Shown here: one piece after another, positions 53,413-63,377 of the stretch
How the letters are laid out: each line of letters begins with the position of its first letter
How positions within the stretch are numbered: the first letter of the stretch is position 1
NCBI RefSeq assembly: GCF_000313565.1
Contig: NZ_HE578923.1
Span: 231,308 to 295,307, forward strand
Length of the DNA stretch: 64,000 bases
Source of the DNA: Dielma fastidiosa
Lineage (GTDB): Bacteria; Bacillota_I; Bacilli_A; Erysipelotrichales; Erysipelotrichaceae
Direction: 5' to 3'
The notes under the pieces: model-generated
Databases searched by the model: none
Told to the model about the DNA's origin: nothing
What the model saw: the letters and a program-made list of their open reading frames with translations, nothing else
Position numbers and translations under genes: made by a program

Positions 53413-54084
53413 ATGCTGATTGAAATTAATAAATTAACCATGAAATATTCAACATTAAGAAGTCATAAAATGATTTTAAATGCTATTGATTTAAATATTG
53501 AAGCTAATAGCTTTGTAGCAATTACTGGCAGAAGCGGTTCTGGCAAAACTACCTTATTGAATTTGATTGGCGGCTTATTAAAGCCAGTCAGCGGTGAAAT
53601 TTGCGTAAATGGTGAAAAGATAACTTCCTATCATGAGGCAAGATTAGCGGAATACAGACGTAAAAATATTGGTTATGTATTTCAAACGTATAATCTGATG
53701 CCTGAATTGACAGTCTATGAGAATATCTTGCTGCCCATTCATTTAGATAAGCAGAAAGAGGATCAGAAATATATTGATCAAATTATGAAGACACTAAATA
53801 TTGAACAATTAAAAGATGCCTATATTGATGAGTTAAGCGGTGGTGAACAGCAGCGTGCGGCATTAGCCAGAGCGATGGCTAACAAACCAATTTTGATTCT
53901 TGCGGATGAACCGACAGGGAACCTTGATGAAGAGAATTCTTTAATTGTTTTAAATCTTTTGAAAACATGTCAGCGGCTATATAATCAAACCATTTTATTA
54001 GTGACCCACGATATGAATATTGCGAAACAGTGTGATCGTATATTTATCATCGAAAATGGATCAATGAGTGAAGCAGGTTCATGA
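53413..54084 (+). CDS. ABC transporter ATP-binding protein (MacB/LolD type)
   Basis: The 223-residue ATPase has Walker [11 protein letters not shown]-loop F-Q-T-Y-N-L-M, signature LSGGEQQR, Walker [12 protein letters not shown] and the H-loop T-H-D. It belongs to the group that works with FtsX-type permeases. It overlaps the permease gene by 4 bases and would energise mechanotransmission or export of peptides or lipids at the outer face. Confidence 0.95.
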   Translation: MLIEINKLTMKYSTLRSHKMILNAIDLNIEANSFVAITGRSGSGKTTLLNLIGGLLKPVSGEICVNGEKITSYHEARLAEYRRKNIGYVFQTYNLMPELTVYENILLPIHLDKQKEDQKYIDQIMKTLNIEQLKDAYIDELSGGEQQRAALARAMANKPILILADEPTGNLDEENSLIVLNLLKTCQRLYNQTILLVTHDMNIAKQCDRIFIIENGSMSEAGS

Positions 54085-56543
54085 TGAGAAAATTAATGAA
54101 TAAAAAAAGCCGCGGTTTCTTAATGAGAATTATCATTATTTTAGTGTGTTCCTCAATTTTTATGAGTTTATCATTTATTATTCAGCGTTCTATTTTTGAA
54201 ACAAATCGAGAAAATTCACTGACTATCTATGGGGAATGGCAGGGGGCTTATTTTGATATTTCAGCTGATCAGCAGCAAATGATTGAAAATAATCAGCTCA
54301 TAGCACAGAGTGCGACAATGAATATAATGGGAGAAGTGTTCGCTGATGAGCGGGCGATTGGCAGCATCGGTTTTATTGAAGAACCATTGATCGACATGGG
54401 CCGGCTGACATTAAAAGAAGGGGAATGGCCGACTAAGGAGAATGAAGTAGTCATAGAATCTTACATTCTTGATAAGCTGCATATCGCTTATGAAGTAGGT
54501 CAAAGGATCAATTTAGATATTCGCTTAAATGATCGTGATGAGATAAATGCCGAATTTGTTTTATCAGGGATTCTAAAAAGTTATTCTGCTAATTGGCAAT
54601 CTGATGGAGAATTAGTATCAATCTTCACAAAGGGGAATGTTTTTGACATTACGGTTGACACTCATATCTTTATGCAATGCCAAGCCGGTTATGAAGATGT
54701 TTTGGATTCTCTTATCAAACATAAATTATGTGTAAAAAATACAGCGGCTGCCTTCCCTTTTGATATTCATGAACAGGGAAATCAGTCCTATCTCTATCTG
54801 CTTTTAATTACATTCATCTTATCCGTATCCATGATTTTTATTGCCTATTTCTTATTCTTATTGAAAGAAAGAGTGAATTTAATGACTTTAAGAGCCTTAG
54901 GCATGTCATTGAATCAACTTAGTTTACAGCTATTTAAGGCATCCATATTGGTATGTACTCTGTCGGTATTATTAAATTACTTGATCTGTATGGCTGTTAT
55001 AGGCTGCTTAAATATAATCTTTAAGCGCTTAACAGCTTCAGGCATCATTCTTAGTTATGCGTTATCTGATTGGTTCATCGTAAGTGCTGTATTGTTTGTA
55101 ATATCAATCGCAGGTTTTATATTTGCTTCAATATTTATGCGTAAAATGACCTTAACCGGTAATTTCAGCATTCAAAGCAATGTGAATAAGCGTCATCGCA
55201 AATATAGAGGAAAATATTTATCCGCGTTTTATTTAGGTATGCGTCATTTTAATAATAACCGCAAAGCGGCTTATTTGCAGTGTATCAGTATTACTCTATT
55301 ATTGTTATCCACTTTCTATCTTTCATATAATTATCAAAAGGAACAAAATAGCGTCAACTTTTATCAAGACATTCCTGATTATGTGCTTGACGGCCGTAAC
55401 AGTTCTTTAATGTTTCCAAGACAACAGGTCATTAATCCTTTGCTGTTAGACGATTTAAACTATCTTGAGGGAATAGATAAAATTTATTCTTATTATGAAA
55501 CAGATCCCATGAATGATGATTATTCTTTTGAATGGGAAGGTTATCAAGCTTCGCCAATTCTCAATGAAATTTCATTTATGCAGCGTGAATCAGGCAAAGT
55601 TATCGGTCAAATCGTAATTATAGATCCAATAAAGAATCCTGAGCTTTTTAATTTAGTGCTTAATGATATAGATGAGGGAGAACTTGATATTGAAGCCTTC
55701 AATAAAGGAGAGAGCGCTTTAATGTATTTACCGGATATTGTCGTGCCAAAGGTTTGGTCAAATCGCAAGGGAAGCAGTTTTATATATTATCAGGGAGAAG
55801 TCATCAAGGATCAGCTGCAATTAATTCATGAAGATACATTAAGTGTTGGCAGCATGATTCATGTAGAACGAAAAGATTTTGATAATTCAATACCTGTTAC
55901 TGGCTTGATTCGACAGTATAATGACAGTAGAGTTTTCAATATGTTTTATGATGTATATTGTTTAATTGTCAGTCCGGCATTTATACCACAATTAAATGGG
56001 GTTAATGAAATAAGTATTTTTATAAAGTCTAATGTGGATGGTGAACTTTTAGATAAACAGCTTTCAATAATTGCCAGCGAATATCCGGGTGTGAGCTTTA
56101 CCAACTATCGTGAAGAAGCAAGCTTGAGAGAGGTTAACTTACAATCAAAGTGTTTCTTGTATATTACTTTATTTGCTTGTATGATTTCGATTGTAATTAT
56201 GATTCAAGTATTCATTTCTTATAATAAAAGTGAAATAGCATCTGCCAATATTGATATTCTAAAAAAACTGGGGGCTAATAAGAAAACATGCCGTATTTAT
56301 TATTTGTCGGGCGAAGTAATGATTCTTTTATCATCGATTCTTATGGCTAATATTCTGTTTGTATTAACGGTTGCTTATGAAATGAATTCATTGAATAAAC
56401 ATTTGGAAATTAAATATACATTGAGTGAAATGTTTAGTAACTATGCTTTACCTTTACATATAGGTTTGATGATGTTTGTGGGAATCGTACTATTCGTGAT
56501 TTCAATAGCGTTCAGCAATCAACATATCAATAATCATACTTAA
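54081..56543 (+). CDS. FtsX-family ABC permease
   Basis: The 820-residue permease has a first helix (about 12-34), a large outer domain (about 40-230), three helices near 240-360, a fifth near 395-415, a second outer domain (about 420-690) and a final three-helix FtsX block (about 700-810). This duplicated form resembles peptide-resistance and lipoprotein-type exporters of Firmicutes. No extra ATPase domain is present. Association with a two-component system suggests induced defence against a cell-envelope agent. Confidence 0.9.
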   Translation: MMRKLMNKKSRGFLMRIIIILVCSSIFMSLSFIIQRSIFETNRENSLTIYGEWQGAYFDISADQQQMIENNQLIAQSATMNIMGEVFADERAIGSIGFIEEPLIDMGRLTLKEGEWPTKENEVVIESYILDKLHIAYEVGQRINLDIRLNDRDEINAEFVLSGILKSYSANWQSDGELVSIFTKGNVFDITVDTHIFMQCQAGYEDVLDSLIKHKLCVKNTAAAFPFDIHEQGNQSYLYLLLITFILSVSMIFIAYFLFLLKERVNLMTLRALGMSLNQLSLQLFKASILVCTLSVLLNYLICMAVIGCLNIIFKRLTASGIILSYALSDWFIVSAVLFVISIAGFIFASIFMRKMTLTGNFSIQSNVNKRHRKYRGKYLSAFYLGMRHFNNNRKAAYLQCISITLLLLSTFYLSYNYQKEQNSVNFYQDIPDYVLDGRNSSLMFPRQQVINPLLLDDLNYLEGIDKIYSYYETDPMNDDYSFEWEGYQASPILNEISFMQRESGKVIGQIVIIDPIKNPELFNLVLNDIDEGELDIEAFNKGESALMYLPDIVVPKVWSNRKGSSFIYYQGEVIKDQLQLIHEDTLSVGSMIHVERKDFDNSIPVTGLIRQYNDSRVFNMFYDVYCLIVSPAFIPQLNGVNEISIFIKSNVDGELLDKQLSIIASEYPGVSFTNYREEASLREVNLQSKCFLYITLFACMISIVIMIQVFISYNKSEIASANIDILKKLGANKKTCRIYYLSGEVMILLSSILMANILFVLTVAYEMNSLNKHLEIKYTLSEMFSNYALPLHIGLMMFVGIVLFVISIAFSNQHINNHT

Positions 56544-56560
56544 GCTAAGGAGATAATGCA

Positions 56561-57103
56561 ATGAAAAAAATGTTTTTATGTTTTACCCTGTTATTCTGCA
56601 CTATGTCCAACATGAACCATAGAGCAGCAGACAGCTATTCTGAGATAAATGATATTGCAGCTAATGTACAAGCTTCTCATGAAATTGAAGCATTTTTAAA
56701 TGAACTCGGCATCGATTTGGATGCTTTCTATGATGAAAATATTAACTTAACAGCGGCAGAAGATTCTTATGGCGGCGCTTGGATTGATGAGAATAATGTT
56801 GCGCATGTTGCCTTTACAAGGATAATTCCTGAAGTGAATTTACTGGCAAAGACTGAATTTGCGAAAGTTATGATTGAAAAGGCTGATTTTTCCTTCGCTG
56901 AATTGCTGCAATTGCAAAACTTAATATTTCAACTGGAGATAGACGCGGTTCATTCTATTGCAATTGATGAATCAGGTAATTGTTTGCTGGTAGGTATAGC
57001 CAATGATGAATCAAATGCAGAGATATTTGATGCGATTCAAACCGTTAATACAGAAAATGTTAAAATTAAGTTTGAAATTTCGAATGGTTATAAACGATAT
57101 TAA
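56561..57103 (+). CDS. Small secreted protein of the ABC operon, unknown family
   Basis: The 180-residue protein starts with a signal-peptide-like stretch (K-K-M-F-L-C-F-T-L-L-F-C, with cleavage possible near residue 22 before A-D-S-Y-S) and is otherwise an acidic alpha/beta domain. I do not recognise it. It lies 17 bases after the permease gene with AAGGAG upstream. It could bind the exported substrate or the sensor. Confidence 0.6.
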   Translation: MKKMFLCFTLLFCTMSNMNHRAADSYSEINDIAANVQASHEIEAFLNELGIDLDAFYDENINLTAAEDSYGGAWIDENNVAHVAFTRIIPEVNLLAKTEFAKVMIEKADFSFAELLQLQNLIFQLEIDAVHSIAIDESGNCLLVGIANDESNAEIFDAIQTVNTENVKIKFEISNGYKRY

Positions 57104-57166
57104 GGATTAGCAGAGAGGTCATTTGCGGATTTTCGTAAGCTTCCGGTTGTATTTTAATAGTCATTG

Positions 57167-57196
57167 AAACACGGTTTAGCTGCCGTGTTTTTTCTT
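57167..57196 (+). terminator. Intrinsic terminator of the ABC operon
   Basis: AAACACGG and CCGTGTTT pair around TTTAGCTG, followed by TTTTC. The rest of the gap up to the glycolipid promoter holds only the small hairpin at 57305. Confidence 0.9.
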
Positions 57197-57304
57197 TTAT
57201 ATATAAATTGTATGCTGAAACGTGGACAGGCTTAGTAATGTCTGATTACTTTAATTCATAATATGGCTCTTAAGTAAAACCGATAAAAAACCTCTTTAAT
57301 TCTT

Positions 57305-57324
57305 AAGAAATTCTAAAATTTCTT
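57305..57324. repeat. Small inverted repeat before the glycolipid operon
   Basis: AAGAAATT and AATTTCTT form a perfect eight-base inverted repeat followed by TTCTT. It could be a second weak terminator or an operator. Confidence 0.4.
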
Positions 57325-57375
57325 TTCTTACGAAAATGAAATTTGCTCAGTGTTTAATGTCAGCCGCAAGTGTGC

Positions 57376-57381
57376 TATAAT
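57376..57381 (+). promoter_or_regulatory. Extended -10 promoter of the glycolipid operon
   Basis: TATAAT is preceded by TGC, giving an extended -10. A poor -35 TTTAAT lies 17 bases upstream. The first ATG is 25 bases downstream, after AAAGGAG. Confidence 0.7.
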
Positions 57382-57405
57382 TAGACGAGTAAAGGAGCGG
57401 GTGCT

Positions 57406-58413
57406 ATGAAAGTCTGTCTGTATTTTGAAGGAGAAAAGATGATTTCTACCTCTGGGATCGGCCGTGCCTTGAAGCATCAAAAAGCGGCTCTGGCTTCACA
57501 GGGGATTGAATATACCTTGGATCCAGATGATGATTATGACATCCTGCACATTAACACGGTAGGTCCCAGCAGTCTTGGCGTGATTGCTAAAGCTAGGAAA
57601 AGGGGATTAAAAGTCATTTATCATGCACATTCAACGGAAGAAGATTTCCGCAATTCGTTTGTATTGAGTAATCAGATCGCGCCGGTATTTAAAAAGCTGC
57701 TGATCACATGCTACTCAAAAGCGGATTATATTATTACGCCGACACCGTATTCAAAATCATTATTGGAAGGTTATGAAGGGATCAATGTACCCATTGTGGA
57801 TATTTCAAATGGTATAGATCTTGACCGCTTTCACTATAATAAAGAGAAGGTGAAGGCTTTTCGTCGTTATTTCTCATTAAAAGATGAGGATAAGGTTGTT
57901 ATATCAGTAGGCTTGTATTTTGAACGTAAGGGTCTGTTAGATTTTATGGAGGTAGCAAAACAGCTGCCGCAGTATAAATTTATCTGGTTTGGCTATACGC
58001 CGCTTTATACAGTGCCTAAGAAGATTCGTGAAGTTATTGAGGAAGATCATCCGCATAATGTGATTCTGCCGGGTTATGTTAAGGGTCCGGTTATTGAAGG
58101 CGCTTATGCGGGTGCTGACTGCTTCTTTTTCCCAAGTAAAGAAGAGACAGAGGGAATTGTTGTTTTAGAAGCCTTAGCAAGTTCCCAGCAAGTATTATTA
58201 AGAGATATTCCAGTATATGATCCATGGCTGCTTCACGGTGTTAACTGCTACAAAGGCAAAACGGTTGCCGATTTTGTAGATTTAACAGAAAAGATCGTTG
58301 AAGGAAAAGTGGACAATCTGACAGAAAATGGCCGGTTTACGGCTGAATCAAGAAGCATTGAATGTATCGGGGAGAAATTGCGAGAGGTTTACGAGAAAGT
58401 GTTGGCTCTGTGA
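57406..58413 (+). CDS. Family 4 glycosyltransferase (glycosyl-diacylglycerol type)
   Basis: The 335-residue GT-B enzyme has G-I-G-R-A near the start, H-A-H-S-T in the N-terminal domain, and an E-X7-E motif (E-E-T-E-G-I-V-V-L-E) in the C-terminal domain. The sequence style and its neighbours (a flippase-like gene and a second GT4) match the LafB/BgsA-type enzymes that add the second sugar to the glycolipid anchor of lipoteichoic acid. The donor and acceptor are inferred. Confidence 0.88.
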   Translation: MKVCLYFEGEKMISTSGIGRALKHQKAALASQGIEYTLDPDDDYDILHINTVGPSSLGVIAKARKRGLKVIYHAHSTEEDFRNSFVLSNQIAPVFKKLLITCYSKADYIITPTPYSKSLLEGYEGINVPIVDISNGIDLDRFHYNKEKVKAFRRYFSLKDEDKVVISVGLYFERKGLLDFMEVAKQLPQYKFIWFGYTPLYTVPKKIREVIEEDHPHNVILPGYVKGPVIEGAYAGADCFFFPSKEETEGIVVLEALASSQQVLLRDIPVYDPWLLHGVNCYKGKTVADFVDLTEKIVEGKVDNLTENGRFTAESRSIECIGEKLREVYEKVLAL

Positions 58414-58425
58414 GCGGGGTAGTCT

Positions 58426-59466
58426 ATGAAACAAGTATCTAAAAAATATATATTGAATCTGCTGCTTATCCTTTTGCTAACAGGCTTTGCTTTATGGTTT
58501 GCATTAAAGGATGATTATGAGCAGGTGCTGGGAGTGTTAAAGAATATTTCCTGGTTCAGTATGATTATTATCATCATTGGCTCATTATTCTATAACGGCA
58601 TGGTAGGCTGTATCCTGACATCCATTGCCCGTGAGCATAAGCATGATTATAAGCTGAAGGACGGAATCGTCGTTGGCTTTATCGGCAGCTTTTTCAGCGG
58701 CATTACACCCAGCGCGTCAGGCGGTCAATTTGGGCAGATCTACGCGTTTAAGAAACAGGGGATTCGGCCCAGTGAAGGCGCAAGTATTCTCTGGCTTGAT
58801 TTTATTACTTATCAGACAGTTTTAATGTTGTATGCGGCTTTATTGATGATTCTTCGCTTTGGTTATTATTATGCCAATTATTCATTCTTATTTACCTTTA
58901 TATTTATTGGCTTTTTATTGAATTTCTCGGTCATCGGCCTGCTTTGGACCATGGCTAAATTTCCTAAGCTATATATGAAGCTGAGCGGTACGGTTGTCAG
59001 GCTGCTGCATAAGATGCACATTGTAAAGGATGAGGAAAAGACATTGGCCAGTTGGAATGAACAGTTATCGTCTTTCAATATTGAAATAAACCGCAACCGC
59101 AATAACAAAAAGCTGATTTTGAAAGTTGCCGGTTATAACGTGATTCGATTAACGATTTATTTTTCACTGCCGTTTTTTATCGGTTTAGTATTAGGCGTAC
59201 CGGCTAAGGATATGCCGATTATCGATGTGATTGCGTTATCATCCTTTGTGACAATGTCTAATTCATTCTTTCCGGTTCCCGGCGCCAGCGGCGGTACGGA
59301 AATGATGTTTGTGCAAATATTCTCTTTATTAATTTCAGCAAAATATGCATCAAGTATTATGATTATCTGGCGATTTGCCACCTATCATCTGATTCTGCTG
59401 ATTGGGGGCACGTTGTTTATATTTATCAAACAGCATTCCGCGCACGGGATGCAGACAGAAGAATAG
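58426..59466 (+). CDS. Flippase-like membrane protein (UPF0104/PF03706)
   Basis: The 346-residue protein has about eight membrane helices and the family's hallmark segments (GITPSASGGQFGQIYA and the later F-P-V-P-G-A-S-G-G-T-E). The family includes the membrane part of the lysyl-phosphatidylglycerol synthase MprF. Stand-alone members beside glycolipid transferases are thought to move glycolipids across the membrane. It sits between the two glycosyltransferases, 12 bases from each. Confidence 0.88.
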   Translation: MKQVSKKYILNLLLILLLTGFALWFALKDDYEQVLGVLKNISWFSMIIIIIGSLFYNGMVGCILTSIAREHKHDYKLKDGIVVGFIGSFFSGITPSASGGQFGQIYAFKKQGIRPSEGASILWLDFITYQTVLMLYAALLMILRFGYYYANYSFLFTFIFIGFLLNFSVIGLLWTMAKFPKLYMKLSGTVVRLLHKMHIVKDEEKTLASWNEQLSSFNIEINRNRNNKKLILKVAGYNVIRLTIYFSLPFFIGLVLGVPAKDMPIIDVIALSSFVTMSNSFFPVPGASGGTEMMFVQIFSLLISAKYASSIMIIWRFATYHLILLIGGTLFIFIKQHSAHGMQTEE

Positions 59467-59478
59467 GAGGCGTCTTAT

Positions 59479-61461
59479 ATGCGGATAGGATTATTTAGTG
59501 ACACATATCTGCCGGATATCAATGGGGTAGTATCATCCATTGTTACACTGCAGAAAGAGCTTGAAAAGAATGGACATGAAGTTTTCGTGATTGCCAACCA
59601 TAAGGGGCTGCTGCATTCAAAACGTGAAGGGAACGTACTGCGGCTGCCGGGCTTTGAATTGAAATGGCTGTATGGCTATATTTTGTCAACACCCTATCAT
59701 TTCTCAGCGAAGGATGATATTAAGGCGATGAATCTTGATTTAATTCATGTGCACACTGAATTCGGTATCGGTATCTTTGCACGTATTGTAGCAAAGGATC
59801 TCGGTATTCCCCTTGTTTGTACTTACCATACAATGTATGAAGATTATACTCATTACATTAATAAGTTTGATATTGAAGGTATTGACAAGGTAGGTAAAAA
59901 GGTGACTGCTTCCTTCTCTAAAATGGTTGTTGATACATGTGAAGCGGTTATCGCACCAAGTGAAAAGACACGGGAAGCATTAGTTAAATATGGTGTTACC
60001 ACACCGATTCATATTATTCCAACCGGTCTTGATTTGGATAAGTTTAACCGGGAACGTATTCCGGCTGAGGATATTCAAAAGCTGCGCGCTCAGTATCAAC
60101 TAAGTGCTGAGGATAAGGTCATGCTTTACGTTGGCCGAGTAGCTCATGAAAAGAGTATAGATGTTGTAATCCGCGGTTTTGTGAAGGCAGCGAAAAGTAA
60201 TCCGCATTATAAGCTGATGATTGTAGGCGGCGGCCCTGATCTTGAGGAATTGAAAGATTTGGCTGCTTCATGCGGCATTGCTGATCAGGTGATTTTCACA
60301 GATAAGCAGGACCGTGATCTGGTGCCTGTCTTCTATGCAGCGATGGATGGCTTTGTATCCGCGTCATTAAGTGAAACACAGGGGATGACATTTATTGAAG
60401 CAGCAGCCAGCGGATTGCCGGTATTTGCCCGTCATGATGATGTATTGGATGATTTATTAGAGGATGGCAAGAGCGGTTATTTCTTTGAAGAAGATACATT
60501 TAGTGATAAGGTCATTGAATTCTTCGCGTTGGATAAGGAAACGGTGGAAATGATGAAGCATAATGCCCGCCGTCAAAGCGCGCAGTATGACTGTCATACT
60601 TTCTATACCGCTGTGCTTAATGTTTACGAGGAAGCCGTTAATTCCTATCATAAGACATTGGATGTAAAACGAATTAAAACAATGGATGATTGTGTGCTGA
60701 TTACGCTGCTTGATAATAAAGAGGATGAAATCAAGGTGCTGGTCAGTGTGGAAGATTACTTTGCGTTTGAAATTAAAAAAGATGGAGTTATTCACCAAAG
60801 TGTGCTTGAAGAGCTGCAGCTTCGTGAGAAAGTATTAAAAGCATGGCGTTTATGTATCCGTAAAATATCAACCAAGGATCGTACACGCAAAGAAATGTAT
60901 GATATATTGGTAGAAGATGGTTCTTTGGATATTAAACAGATTAATGATATGATTGATAAGCTTGAAGATAAGGGCTATGTCAATGATACCTTGTATATGT
61001 TTAATCAGATTGAACACAAGCAGCGCTCGCTTGAAGGGAAAGGCAAGATTATTCGTGATCTTGTGAAAAGGGGACTGCCGTATGAAAGTGTTTCTGAAGC
61101 ATTAGATACCCTTGGCGATGCGACAGAAAAAACAAAAGCCTTCCATTACGCGCAAAAGCTTCAGCTGTCAATCAAGGGACAGTCATTGAAAATGAAGAAA
61201 CAGAAAATGAAGCAGCGGCTGATTGTTCAGGGATATAGTCCAACACTCGCCGACGAGGTAATTGCGCAGATGGATTTTAATGAAGAGGCTGGCGAACAAG
61301 CTGCTTTGCTTGAAAAGGCAATCCAGAAAGCATTAAAGACATATTCAAAAAAATATGATGGTCAGGAATTGAAAAATGCGATTTTGCGCTCTTTAATCCG
61401 CAAAGGCTTTACATCGGAAGATGTACTGATTGCCATCAATGGAATGGAGATTTTTAAATGA
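59479..61461 (+). CDS. Family 4 glycosyltransferase fused to a RecX-like domain
   Basis: The 660-residue protein is a GT4 enzyme (about 1-390; GVVSSIVTLQKELEKNGHEV, H-V-H-T-E-F-G and E-X7-E in S-E-T-Q-G-M-T-F-I-E) resembling monoglucosyl-diacylglycerol synthase. From about residue 398 the sequence changes to a RecX-like three-helix repeat region (K-A-W-R-L-C-I-R-K-I-S-T-K-D-R-T, then D-K-L-E-D-K-G-Y-V-N-D, then G-K-G-K-I-I-R-D-L-V-K-R-G-L). RecX normally restrains RecA filaments. The frame is continuous, with no internal start or ribosome site that I can see at the junction. It overlaps yhaM by 4 bases. Confidence 0.85.
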   Translation: MRIGLFSDTYLPDINGVVSSIVTLQKELEKNGHEVFVIANHKGLLHSKREGNVLRLPGFELKWLYGYILSTPYHFSAKDDIKAMNLDLIHVHTEFGIGIFARIVAKDLGIPLVCTYHTMYEDYTHYINKFDIEGIDKVGKKVTASFSKMVVDTCEAVIAPSEKTREALVKYGVTTPIHIIPTGLDLDKFNRERIPAEDIQKLRAQYQLSAEDKVMLYVGRVAHEKSIDVVIRGFVKAAKSNPHYKLMIVGGGPDLEELKDLAASCGIADQVIFTDKQDRDLVPVFYAAMDGFVSASLSETQGMTFIEAAASGLPVFARHDDVLDDLLEDGKSGYFFEEDTFSDKVIEFFALDKETVEMMKHNARRQSAQYDCHTFYTAVLNVYEEAVNSYHKTLDVKRIKTMDDCVLITLLDNKEDEIKVLVSVEDYFAFEIKKDGVIHQSVLEELQLREKVLKAWRLCIRKISTKDRTRKEMYDILVEDGSLDIKQINDMIDKLEDKGYVNDTLYMFNQIEHKQRSLEGKGKIIRDLVKRGLPYESVSEALDTLGDATEKTKAFHYAQKLQLSIKGQSLKMKKQKMKQRLIVQGYSPTLADEVIAQMDFNEEAGEQAALLEKAIQKALKTYSKKYDGQELKNAILRSLIRKGFTSEDVLIAINGMEIFK

Positions 61462-62399
61462 AACATGTAAATGAATTTATCGATGGGGATCACGGTACTT
61501 ATGTATTATTGATTTCACAGTTAAGCAAAGGTGTCACCGCTAAGGGTTCACCCTATCTTTCACTGACGCTTCAGGATAAGACAGGAGTCATTGAAGGAAA
61601 GCTATGGTCAGCCCGCCCGGATCAGCTGGCTAATTATAAGCCGGGAATGATTCTTGAATTTGAAGGCGAGGTTTTGTCACATAATAAACAGCTGCAAATG
61701 CGGGTGAATGATTGCCGTGTGCTGGACCGCAGTAAATTTGATATCCGTGATTTTGTGCGTGAGGGAGATATTTCACGCGCTGAGCTGAAGCGTCAGATTA
61801 GCGAAAAGATTGATAGTATTAAAAATCCTAAGCTGCATCTGTTAATCAGCAAGGTGATGGAGCATTTTGAAAAGGATTTTTATGCTTATCCGGCAGCGGC
61901 TAAAAATCATCATGATTTTGTCGGCGGGCTGGCAACGCATGTATTAGGCATGCTGAGAGTCGCGGATGCGTTATGCGCGATTTATCCGATGCTTGATCGT
62001 GATTTGTTAGTCAGCGGGGTAATTGCTCATGATATTGGGAAATGCATCGAATTAAGCGGCCCGGTTATTACTGAATATACAATGCCTGGTAAGTTATTGG
62101 GACATATTTCAATTATGCAGACGATTGTGGATGAAACCGCAAAAGCAAATAATATTGAAGGTGAAGAAGTGATTTTGCTTCGGCATATGATCCTTTCTCA
62201 TCATGGCGAGTATGAGTTTGGCTCACCTGTCCTGCCAATGATTCCAGAGGCAGAGATTCTTCATTATATCGACAATATTGACGCCCGAATGAATTCACTG
62301 ACTAAGGCGCTGGACGGTGTTGCTGAGGGAGAATTTACACCGCGTATTTTTGCTCTTGAAAACCGTAGCTTCTATAAGGCTAAGAAAACGAAAGAATAA
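61458..62399 (+). CDS. yhaM: 3'-5' exoribonuclease YhaM
   Basis: The 313-residue protein has an OB-fold (about 10-95) and an HD domain (about 150-290, with H-D-F-V-G-G-L-A-T-H and AHDIGK), the layout of YhaM/Cbf1, a metal-dependent exonuclease of Gram-positives that trims RNA and some DNA ends. The ATG overlaps the preceding stop (ATGA), so it is translated with the GT4-RecX gene. Confidence 0.95.
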   Translation: MKHVNEFIDGDHGTYVLLISQLSKGVTAKGSPYLSLTLQDKTGVIEGKLWSARPDQLANYKPGMILEFEGEVLSHNKQLQMRVNDCRVLDRSKFDIRDFVREGDISRAELKRQISEKIDSIKNPKLHLLISKVMEHFEKDFYAYPAAAKNHHDFVGGLATHVLGMLRVADALCAIYPMLDRDLLVSGVIAHDIGKCIELSGPVITEYTMPGKLLGHISIMQTIVDETAKANNIEGEEVILLRHMILSHHGEYEFGSPVLPMIPEAEILHYIDNIDARMNSLTKALDGVAEGEFTPRIFALENRSFYKAKKTKE

Positions 62400-62404
62400 T
62401 GCTG

Positions 62405-62429
62405 GGAATGGTTTGAACCATTCCTTTTT
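62405..62429 (+). terminator. Intrinsic terminator after yhaM
   Basis: GGAATGG and CCATTCC pair perfectly around TTTGAA, followed by TTTTTC. Confidence 0.9.
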
Positions 62430-62532
62430 CAAATGTTAAATTTAACAGAAATCGGATAGCTCGCATTTTAAATAATCAAAGTGAGAGGTAATAAAATAAC
62501 AGATAAGTATAATGAATAAGAGAGGTAAACTT

Positions 62533-63369
62533 GTGGATGGGATAGATAAATTAAATCAGGCTATCGATTATATTGAACAGCATCTAAATGAAGATATTGA
62601 TTATCAGGTATTGGCTGATATTGCCGGTTGTTCAAGTTATTATTTTCAGAAATTATTTTTATATATGGCACAGCTTTCATTAAGTGAATATATTCGTTTC
62701 CGCCGGTTATCAATGGCTGCGGTTGACCTTCAGAAAACAAAGTGCAAAGTCATCGATGCCGCATTAACTTATGGCTATGATTCACCCACAGCTTTTAATC
62801 GCGCGTTTAAAAGGTTTCACGGTGCCGCTCCTTCTTTGGTTAAACAGGGCAAAGCATCGTTTGCCGCCTATCCGCCGATTCGTTTTTCAGTATTAAAGCA
62901 GGGCGGTGATGAGCTGAGTGTGCGCATTGAAAAGAAACCGGCTATTCGCATCCTTGGCATTGCCTGTCCGCTGGCTAAAAATTTAGAACAGAATTTTAAG
63001 GCAGTTCCTGATCAATGGCAGGCGGCTGTTGCCAATGGCAAACTGATTGAGTTAGTATTAATGAATAATGCCTATCCCAATGCGTTGTTAGGCGTCAGCA
63101 TTCACCATGGCGAGGAATGGAAATATATGATAGCGTCAGCATCAACCATAAATAACCATGATTATGAAGAATATTTAATTCAGGCAGGTTCATGGGCAGT
63201 GTTTTCTGGGCAGGGAGATAATCATTCATTACAAGCTTTACAACGGCGTGTTTTACTTGAATGGCTGCCGACTTCTGGTTATGAATGTGACGATGCGGCC
63301 GATGTTGAGGTTTATTTTAAGGCAGATCCGCATTTGGCAATCTATGAATACTGGCTGCCGATTAAATAG
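62533..63369 (+). CDS. AraC family regulator with GyrI-like effector domain
   Basis: The 278-residue protein has an N-terminal AraC double HTH (about 1-105, with LADIAGCSSYYFQKLF and AALTYGYDSPTAFNRAFKRFHG) and a C-terminal GyrI-like/Rob-type ligand domain (about 115-278). GTG at 62533 is chosen over ATG at 62512: GAGAGG sits 7 bases before it and the protein then starts at the usual D-G-I-D-K-L-N-Q-A-I-D-Y-I-E helix. The regulator and the SRPBCC gene 8 bases later probably form one unit. Confidence 0.88.
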   Translation: MDGIDKLNQAIDYIEQHLNEDIDYQVLADIAGCSSYYFQKLFLYMAQLSLSEYIRFRRLSMAAVDLQKTKCKVIDAALTYGYDSPTAFNRAFKRFHGAAPSLVKQGKASFAAYPPIRFSVLKQGGDELSVRIEKKPAIRILGIACPLAKNLEQNFKAVPDQWQAAVANGKLIELVLMNNAYPNALLGVSIHHGEEWKYMIASASTINNHDYEEYLIQAGSWAVFSGQGDNHSLQALQRRVLLEWLPTSGYECDDAADVEVYFKADPHLAIYEYWLPIK

Positions 63370-63377
63370 GAGGAATT

